This document shows, one piece after another, positions 56,490 through 64,000 of a stretch of 64,000 bases of DNA. A program made the translations under genes and the position numbers. The stretch comes from Comamonadaceae bacterium (GTDB lineage Bacteria; Pseudomonadota; Gammaproteobacteria; Burkholderiales; Burkholderiaceae_C). The stretch lies in contig CANCER010000023.1 in assembly GCA_947375135.1 (NCBI GenBank), positions 1 through 64,000 of the forward strand. Reading direction: 5' to 3'. The notes beneath the pieces were generated by a model. That model worked only from the letters and a program-made list of their open reading frames with translations. It was not told where the DNA came from and did not search any database. Numbering within the stretch: the stretch's first letter is position 1; the number at the start of each line of letters is the position of its first letter.

Positions 56490-57680
56490 CTAGAACGCCG
56501 CAATCCCCGTCTGCGCCCTACCCAAAATCAACGCATGGATGTCGTGTGTGCCTTCATAGGTGTTCACCACCTCCAGATTCACCAAATGCCGCGCCACACC
56601 GAACTCATCGCTGATCCCGTTGCCACCCATCATGTCGCGTGCCAGTCGGGCGATGTCGAGTGACTTGCCACACGAATTGCGCTTCAGGATCGACGTGATC
56701 TCCACCGAATCCGTGCCCTCGTCCTTCATGCGGCCCAGACGCAGACAGCCTTGCAAGCCCAGCGCAATCTCGGTCTGCATGTCGGCCAGCTTTTTCTGGA
56801 TCAGCTGATTCGCAGCCAAGGGCTTGCCGAACTGCTTGCGGTCCATGGTGTACTGGCGGGCGCGCAGCCAGCAGTCTTCCGCCGCACCCAGGGCGCCCCA
56901 GGCAATGCCGTAGCGGGCGCTGTTCAGGCAGGTGAACGGACCCTTGAGGCCGCGCACCTCGGGGAAGGCGTTCTCTTCCGGGCAGAACACACCGTCCATC
57001 ACGATCTCGCCGGTGATGCTGGCGCGCAGACCCACCTTGCCGTGGATGGCGGGAGCCGTCAGACCGGCCATGCCTTTTTCCAGCACAAAGCCGCGGATCG
57101 GACCAACCTGGCCGCCCTCCAGCACTTCCTTGGCCCAGACCACAAACACATCGGCGATCGGGCTGTTGGAGATCCACATCTTCGAGCCGCTGAGCTTGTA
57201 GCCACCCGCCACCTTGTGGGCGCGCGTGGCCATGGAGCCGGGGTCGGAACCGTGGTCGGGCTCGGTCAGCCCGAAGCAGCCGATCCACTCGCCGCTGGCC
57301 AGCTTGGGCAGGTATTTCTGGCGCTGCGCTTCGGTACCGAATTCAAAAATGGGCACCATCACCAGCGAGCTTTGCACGCTCATCATGGAGCGGTAGCCGC
57401 TGTCCACACGCTCCACCTCGCGGGCGATCAGGCCATAGGCCACGTAGTTCAGGGCTGGGCCGCCGTATTGCTCGGGGATGGTGGGGCCGAGCAGGCCGAG
57501 TTCGCCCATCTCGCGAAAGATCGCCACGTCGGTGGTGCCATCGCGAAAAGCCTGGGTTACGCGGGGCAACAGCTTGTCCTGGCAGTAGGCAGCGGCGGCA
57601 TCGCGCACCATGCGTTCCTCGTCGCTGAGTTGGGCGTCGAGCAGAAAGGGGTCTTGCCAGTTGAAGCTTGCGTGGGCCAT
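56490..57680 (-). CDS. gcdH: Glutaryl-CoA dehydrogenase
   Basis: The 396-residue acyl-CoA dehydrogenase oxidises and decarboxylates glutaryl-CoA to crotonyl-CoA in lysine/glutarate breakdown. Signatures are [35 protein letters not shown], and the catalytic glutamate in [19 protein letters not shown] near the C-terminus. The TEPDHGSDP and [17 protein letters not shown] wording is typical of GcdH. ATG 57680 was chosen by family N-terminus ([15 protein letters not shown]). It is divergent from its probable LysR regulator. Confidence 0.93.
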   Translation of the reverse strand: MAHASFNWQDPFLLDAQLSDEERMVRDAAAAYCQDKLLPRVTQAFRDGTTDVAIFREMGELGLLGPTIPEQYGGPALNYVAYGLIAREVERVDSGYRSMMSVQSSLVMVPIFEFGTEAQRQKYLPKLASGEWIGCFGLTEPDHGSDPGSMATRAHKVAGGYKLSGSKMWISNSPIADVFVVWAKEVLEGGQVGPIRGFVLEKGMAGLTAPAIHGKVGLRASITGEIVMDGVFCPEENAFPEVRGLKGPFTCLNSARYGIAWGALGAAEDCWLRARQYTMDRKQFGKPLAANQLIQKKLADMQTEIALGLQGCLRLGRMKDEGTDSVEITSILKRNSCGKSLDIARLARDMMGGNGISDEFGVARHLVNLEVVNTYEGTHDIHALILGRAQTGIAAF

Positions 57681-57780
57681 TGGGGGTCTTTCGATTGAGG
57701 TAATGCAGGCAAGCCACTCGGGGCTTGAACGCCGCAATGGTAGGGCCGTGGGCGGTCACGGGCAATCAATGCTTTTGCAT

Positions 57781-57807
57781 CCAGGTATGCGGGCAGCGCA
57801 TACCTGG
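57781..57807. promoter_or_regulatory. Perfect dyad operator between gcdH and lysR
   Basis: CCAGGTATGCG and CGCATACCTGG form a perfect 11-base inverted repeat around GGCAG, in the 193-base gap between gcdH and the divergent LysR gene. It lies 101 bases before the gcdH start and 67 before the regulator start. It is a strong candidate binding site for that regulator. Confidence 0.75.
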
Positions 57808-57873
57808 AGCCAATCCGGTGTACAAAGCAGGCTGCAAGAGACCCCGGCTTCAAACCCTTACCCGTAGCAACCC

Positions 57874-58770
57874 ATGCGCCGCAAGATCCCGTCCTCCCAT
57901 ACGCTGCTGTGCTTTGACGCCGCCGCCCGCCACCGCAGCCTGACGCGTGCGGCGGTGGAACTGTCGCTGACGCAAAGCGCGGTGTCGCGCCAGATTCTTG
58001 CGCTGGAGGAATACCTCGGCACGGTGCTCTTCAAACGCACGCGCCACGGCATGGAGCTCACCGCCGTGGGCGCCGACTATGCGGCCCGCGTGGCGCAGCG
58101 CCTGGGTGCCATGGAGCAGGACACGCTGGACATCATGGGCGCATCCGTCCCCGGTGGCGATGTGCACCTGGCCAGCGTGCCCACCTTTGCCGCCCAGTGG
58201 CTGATCCCGCGCCTGGGCGACTTTGCCAAAGCGCACCCGGGGATTACCGTGCACATCGACACCCGCACAAGGCCGTTTCTGTTTGCCGACACCGCGCTGG
58301 ACGCCGCCATTTACGCCGGCACGCCCGAGCAGTTGCAGCGCTGGGCCGGCACGCAAAGCCTGCACCTGCTGGAGGAAGAAGTGGTGGTGGTGTGCCACCC
58401 GCGCCTGCTGGGCAAACGCAAAAGTCTCAAGGCCGAGACGCTGGCCGGCATGCCCTTGTTGCAGCAAAGCACCCGCCCCGAGGCCTGGAGTCAGTGGTTC
58501 AGCCAGGCGCAAGTGGAGGCGCCGCGTGCGCTGGCCGGTCCACGTTATGAACAGTTTTCCATGACGGTGGCCGCAGCAGCCCAAGGCCTGGGCCTGGCGT
58601 TGGTGCCACGCCTGCTGATTGAGCCGGAGCTGGCCCGTGGCGAGTTGGTGATCGCGCACCCGCTGGCCCTTGCCAGCCAGCGCGGCTATTACCTGGTGCG
58701 GCCGCAGGCAGCGGCTTCTGGAGCGCTGGAGCAGTTTGTGCAATGGCTGGTGCAAGCGGCGGCTCAATAA
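57874..58770 (+). CDS. LysR-family regulator (GcvA-like, probable gcdH activator)
   Basis: The 298-residue LysR protein has an N-terminal HTH (SLTRAAVELSLTQSAVSRQILALEEYLG, about residues 22-50) and a GcvA-like effector domain (VHLASVPTFAAQWLIPRLGDFAKAHPGITVHI). Its divergent position next to gcdH and the dyad at 57781 suggest control of glutarate use, as for GcdR-type regulators. The effector is not readable from sequence. Confidence 0.85.
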   Translation: MRRKIPSSHTLLCFDAAARHRSLTRAAVELSLTQSAVSRQILALEEYLGTVLFKRTRHGMELTAVGADYAARVAQRLGAMEQDTLDIMGASVPGGDVHLASVPTFAAQWLIPRLGDFAKAHPGITVHIDTRTRPFLFADTALDAAIYAGTPEQLQRWAGTQSLHLLEEEVVVVCHPRLLGKRKSLKAETLAGMPLLQQSTRPEAWSQWFSQAQVEAPRALAGPRYEQFSMTVAAAAQGLGLALVPRLLIEPELARGELVIAHPLALASQRGYYLVRPQAAASGALEQFVQWLVQAAAQ

Positions 58771-58939
58771 AGGAAAGCAGGGCGTCCCTTGTTGCGGATC
58801 CCTGTCAGGCGTGAACGCAAGAGCCAACCGCAGTCCGGCAAGGCGAACGGCGCGTTCGGCCCATGCATTGCAGAGTGGTTTTTGCTGTCACTTGAGAGTG
58901 GGCAAGGACAGGAACCCGCCCCACACGGGCAAACCCCTA

Positions 58940-58969
58940 GTGACGAAGTGGCACGGCCATTGCTAGTAT
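58940..58969 (+). promoter_or_regulatory. Candidate sigma-70 promoter for pre genes
   Basis: GTGACG (58940-58945) and TAGTAT (58964-58969) form a plausible -35/-10 pair at 18-base spacing, upstream of preT. The palindrome at 58983 would lie just past the start site, a repression position. Confidence 0.4.
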
Positions 58970-58982
58970 TCCTCTCAATTAC

Positions 58983-58998
58983 TTGACCAAACGGTCAG
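58983..58998. promoter_or_regulatory. RutR/TetR-like operator upstream of preT
   Basis: TTGACCAAACGGTCAG closely matches the RutR consensus (TTGACCA-N2-TGGTCAA), differing at two positions. RutR is a TetR-family regulator that responds to uracil in E. coli. The site lies 46 bases before the preT start. No rutR gene is visible in the window. Confidence 0.6.
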
Positions 58999-59043
58999 TT
59001 TTTAAAAATACCTGTTGCCACCGCCTTTTTGGGAGCCGTCCGC

Positions 59044-60408
59044 GTGACCACTTCAACCACTGCCACCCATGTGCCGGATATCCAGGCCGGTCGCCTGCCC
59101 CCCGAGGAATACGCCAAGCGCTTTGCCGACGCCACGCCGCGCTTCACGCATTCGCAGGCGCTGCTGGAGGCCGAGCGCTGTTTGTATTGCTTTGATGCAC
59201 CCTGCGCCACCGCCTGCCCGACCAGCATCGACGTGCCCTCGTTTATCAAGCGCATCGGCGACGGGAACCTGCGTGGTGCGGCGCGCACCATTCTGGATAG
59301 CAACGCCCTGGGCGGCATGTGCGCGCGGGTCTGCCCGACCGAGAACCTGTGCGAGGCGGTCTGCGTGCGCAACACGCAGGAGGACCGGCCGGTGGCCATA
59401 GGCCGCCTGCAGCGCTTTGCCGTGGACGCGTTGCTGGAGAGCAAGCAGCCGCAAATCTTTACCCGCGCGGCAGCTACCGGCAAGAAGATTGCCGTGGTCG
59501 GTGCCGGCCCGGCGGGCCTGAGCTGCGCCCACACCCTGGCACGACTGGGCCATAGCGTGGTGGTGCTGGATGCGCGTCCCAAGGCCGGTGGCCTGAATGA
59601 ATACGGCTTGGCCAGCTACAAGACGCCGGGCCAGTTTGCCCAGGCTGAAGTGCAGTGGCTGCTGGGCATTGGCGGGATCGAGATCCGCAATGGCTGGAGG
59701 CTGGAAAGCACGGCGCAACTGGAGGCCTTGCGCAGTGAATACGACGCGGTGTTTCTGGGCATGGGCCTGTCGAGCACGGCTGCGTTGGGCGTGCCCGGTG
59801 AGAACTTGAAGGGCGTGCAGGACGCGGTGGACTTTATCTCCGCCTTGCGCCAGAGCGAGGACCTGTCCACCCTGCCGGTGGGCCGGCGCGTGATCGTCAT
59901 CGGCGGCGGCATGACCGCCGTGGACGCCGCAGTGCAAAGCAAGCTGCTCGGTGCCAAGGTGGTGCACATGGTGTACCGGCGCGGGCCGGAGCAGATGTCG
60001 GCGTCCAAAGCCGAGCAGGAATGGGCGCAGACCAATGGCGTGGTGCTGCACCAATGGCTCAGCCCCGTGGAGATCATCGGCGTGGAGGGCCACGCCAGCG
60101 CGGTGCGCTTTGCCGAGCAAAGCCTGGTGAGCGGCAAGCTCACGCCTACGGGCCGCGAGATCACCTGGGAGGCCGATGTGGTGCTCAAGGCGATTGGCCA
60201 GACCCTGGGCAATCCGCTGCTGGCACAGGCCGGCTTCACGCTGCAGGATGGCCGCATTGCCACCGATGTGGATGGCAAGACGACCATAGACGGCGTCTGG
60301 GCCGGTGGCGACTGCCGTGCAGGCGGGCTGGACCTGACGGTGGAGGCCGTGGAGCACGGCAAGCGGTCGGCCAAGGCCATCCACGCGCAGCTCAGCGCCG
60401 CCGTTTAA
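59044..60408 (+). CDS. preT: NAD-dependent dihydropyrimidine dehydrogenase, PreT subunit
   Basis: PreT is the FAD/NAD(H)-binding, glutamate-synthase-small-chain-like subunit of dihydropyrimidine dehydrogenase, which reduces uracil and thymine. The 454-residue protein has N-terminal cysteines for Fe-S clusters (CLYCFDAPCATACPTSIDVP, then CARVCPTENLCEAVCV), an FAD fold (KIAVVGAGPAGLSCA), a second nucleotide fold (RVIVIGGGMTAVDAA), and the WAGGDCRAGG ending. The start is GTG 59044 with GGAG ten bases upstream; TTG 59029 would place that site inside the gene. preA follows after 41 bases. Confidence 0.92.
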   Translation: MTTSTTATHVPDIQAGRLPPEEYAKRFADATPRFTHSQALLEAERCLYCFDAPCATACPTSIDVPSFIKRIGDGNLRGAARTILDSNALGGMCARVCPTENLCEAVCVRNTQEDRPVAIGRLQRFAVDALLESKQPQIFTRAAATGKKIAVVGAGPAGLSCAHTLARLGHSVVVLDARPKAGGLNEYGLASYKTPGQFAQAEVQWLLGIGGIEIRNGWRLESTAQLEALRSEYDAVFLGMGLSSTAALGVPGENLKGVQDAVDFISALRQSEDLSTLPVGRRVIVIGGGMTAVDAAVQSKLLGAKVVHMVYRRGPEQMSASKAEQEWAQTNGVVLHQWLSPVEIIGVEGHASAVRFAEQSLVSGKLTPTGREITWEADVVLKAIGQTLGNPLLAQAGFTLQDGRIATDVDGKTTIDGVWAGGDCRAGGLDLTVEAVEHGKRSAKAIHAQLSAAV

Positions 60409-60449
60409 GCCGGCACCGCCTTCAACGCAAACCCTTCGGAATTCACACC

Positions 60450-63276
<2,827 letters not shown>

Positions 63277-63287
63277 CTTATGTGCCT

Positions 63288-63362
63288 GCCGATTGGGTGT
63301 GTGCCGGGCGCCTCATACTGCGGCATACGCACAAATCAGCGCCCGGCACACACCCAATCGGC
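63288..63362 (+). repeat. Long palindrome, conserved-loop element P3
   Basis: Perfect 24-base arms (63288-63311 and 63339-63362) flank a loop whose core is TCATAC, TGCGGCATACGCACAA, ATC, nearly that of P1. A TGCG/CGCA mini-hairpin is nested in the loop. It follows the hydA stop by 11 bases. Confidence 0.88.
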
Positions 63363-63420
63363 GAGACGAAGCGACTTTGCTGGGATGTATTTTTTTGAAG
63401 TAAACCGAACACCAGCACCT

Positions 63421-63498
63421 GGCCAGTGAGGAGAGTGACGGGCGGCGATTTCGCAAAGCGAAACGCGTATGAGCCGCCAGGCACTCTCCTCACTGGCC
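63421..63498 (-). repeat. Long palindrome, related element P4 (inverted)
   Basis: 26-base arms pair over 17 and 6 bases with three mismatches between. The 26-base loop on the minus strand begins TCATAC and ends AAATC as in P3, with a nested TTTCGC-AAA-GCGAAA hairpin in the middle. It faces P3 across 58 bases, so the pair fills the gap between hydA and the amidase gene. Confidence 0.75.
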
Positions 63499-63530
63499 GC
63501 GATAGCCTAAACAACACAAGGAGTGAGACC

Positions 63531-64000
63531 ATGACCACTGCAACTGCCACTGACATTTCATCGATTCGCATCAACGGCGATCGGCTTTGGGCATCGCTCA
63601 TGGAGTTAGCAAAGATCGGCGCGACACCCAAAGGTGGTGTCTGCCGCTTGACGCTGACCGACCTCGACAAGCAGGGCCGAGACCTGGTCTTGGGCTGGGC
63701 GCGCGATGCCGGCATGGAAGTCACCATCGACAAAATCGGCAACGGCTTCATGCGACGCGCCGGCCGCAACAACAGTTTGCCTCCCATCGTCACCGGCAGC
63801 CACATCGACACCCAGCCCACGGGTGGTAAGTTCGACGGCAACTACGGCGTGCTGGCCGGCATTGAAGTGGTGCGCACCCTGAACGACCACGGCATCGAAA
63901 CCGAGGCACCTATCGAGGTCACTTTCTGGACCAACGAAGAGGGTTCGCGCTTTGTGCCGGTGATGATGGGTTCGGGCGTATTCGCCAAGGCCTTCACGCT
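63531..64000 (+). CDS. Zn-dependent amidohydrolase (beta-ureidopropionase type), 5' part
   Basis: The frame from ATG 63531 (AAGGAG seven bases upstream) runs off the window end. It encodes an M20-type N-carbamoyl amidase: VTGSHIDTQPTGGKFDGNYGVLAG holds metal ligands (His of GSHIDT, Asp of GKFDG), and FWTNEEGSRF holds the acidic pair. Next to preTA-hydA, the likely substrate is N-carbamoyl-beta-alanine, giving beta-alanine, CO2 and ammonia. At least half of the gene (family about 400-430 residues) lies beyond the window, so allantoate or L-carbamoyl specificity cannot be ruled out. Confidence 0.85.
   Translation, partial: MTTATATDISSIRINGDRLWASLMELAKIGATPKGGVCRLTLTDLDKQGRDLVLGWARDAGMEVTIDKIGNGFMRRAGRNNSLPPIVTGSHIDTQPTGGKFDGNYGVLAGIEVVRTLNDHGIETEAPIEVTFWTNEEGSRFVPVMMGSGVFAKAFT

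Overview
The window is a GC-rich (roughly 60-65 %) chromosomal segment of a betaproteobacterium, most likely family Comamonadaceae in the Rhodoferax/Polaromonas neighbourhood. This is inferred from protein style (HemN, Mla, Mre, GatCAB, PreTA, GcdH), from GTG starts and ATGA overlaps, and from a repeat family built on 'gccgggccgccccaag ... cgtgggggcc'. No rRNA, tRNA, CRISPR array, prophage or intact insertion sequence is visible. It is core metabolism and envelope biology with patches of gene decay and several intergenic repeat elements.

Layout. 1-4.5 kb: phosphate acetyltransferase (pta), a MarC membrane protein and anaerobic coproporphyrinogen oxidase (hemN). 4.5-7.7 kb: a large amino-acid-permease/hybrid-histidine-kinase fusion. 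7.7-12 kb: small accessory genes (double cupin, CHRD lipoprotein, DUF2237, DUF427, SOUL haem-binding protein) and a probable remnant of an acetate transporter. 12-16.4 kb: a tightly overlapping Mla/MCE lipid-transport operon (mlaE-mlaF-mlaD-lipoprotein) ending in a LON-domain protein. 16.5-21.5 kb: crotonase, PF07399-type antiporter, GMC oxidoreductase, TSUP permease. 21.5-26.2 kb: the rod-shape operon mreB-mreC-mreD-mrdA (minus strand), with two tandem repeats between mreD and mrdA. 26.3-29.7 kb: gatC-gatA-gatB, divergent from mreB. 29.7-32.3 kb: DUF4124 protein, pyrE, an exonuclease III gene whose start codon overlaps the pyrE start head to head, and a single-domain response regulator. 32.6-34.9 kb: a PAS-PAS-GGDEF-EAL protein behind an FNR-type box.

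34.9-39.4 kb is a probable envelope metal-uptake cassette: DUF2946 protein, TonB-dependent receptor, periplasmic BNR-like protein with a Cys-Glu-Cys-Cys motif, and a CxxC thioredoxin-like protein. 39.5-46.7 kb: a hypothetical gene, dctA, an M48 peptidase, ampG, a TetR regulator, and an ArgP-like LysR regulator divergent from a D-amino-acid dehydrogenase. 46.7-50.5 kb: a LysR regulator divergent from an omega-amino-acid:pyruvate transaminase, followed by a gutted mmsA fragment and a broken outer-membrane-protein gene. 50.5-54.6 kb: hypothetical proteins, the ABC-F protein Uup and an EamA exporter. 54.8-58.8 kb: glutarate/lysine catabolism (CaiB-type CoA-transferase, gcdH, LysR regulator). 59.0-64.0 kb: reductive pyrimidine degradation (preT, preA, dihydropyrimidinase, and the start of a beta-ureidopropionase-type amidase cut by the window end).

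How they work together. The pyrimidine module would turn uracil into beta-alanine, which the transaminase at 47.8 kb could convert to malonate semialdehyde. The neighbouring semialdehyde dehydrogenase is a fragment, so that step must be supplied elsewhere. The most unusual non-coding signal is a set of four long palindromes in two inward-facing pairs (56.1-56.4 kb and 63.3-63.5 kb). Three have nearly the same loop; the fourth keeps only its ends. Their arms differ completely from one another, yet each is self-complementary.
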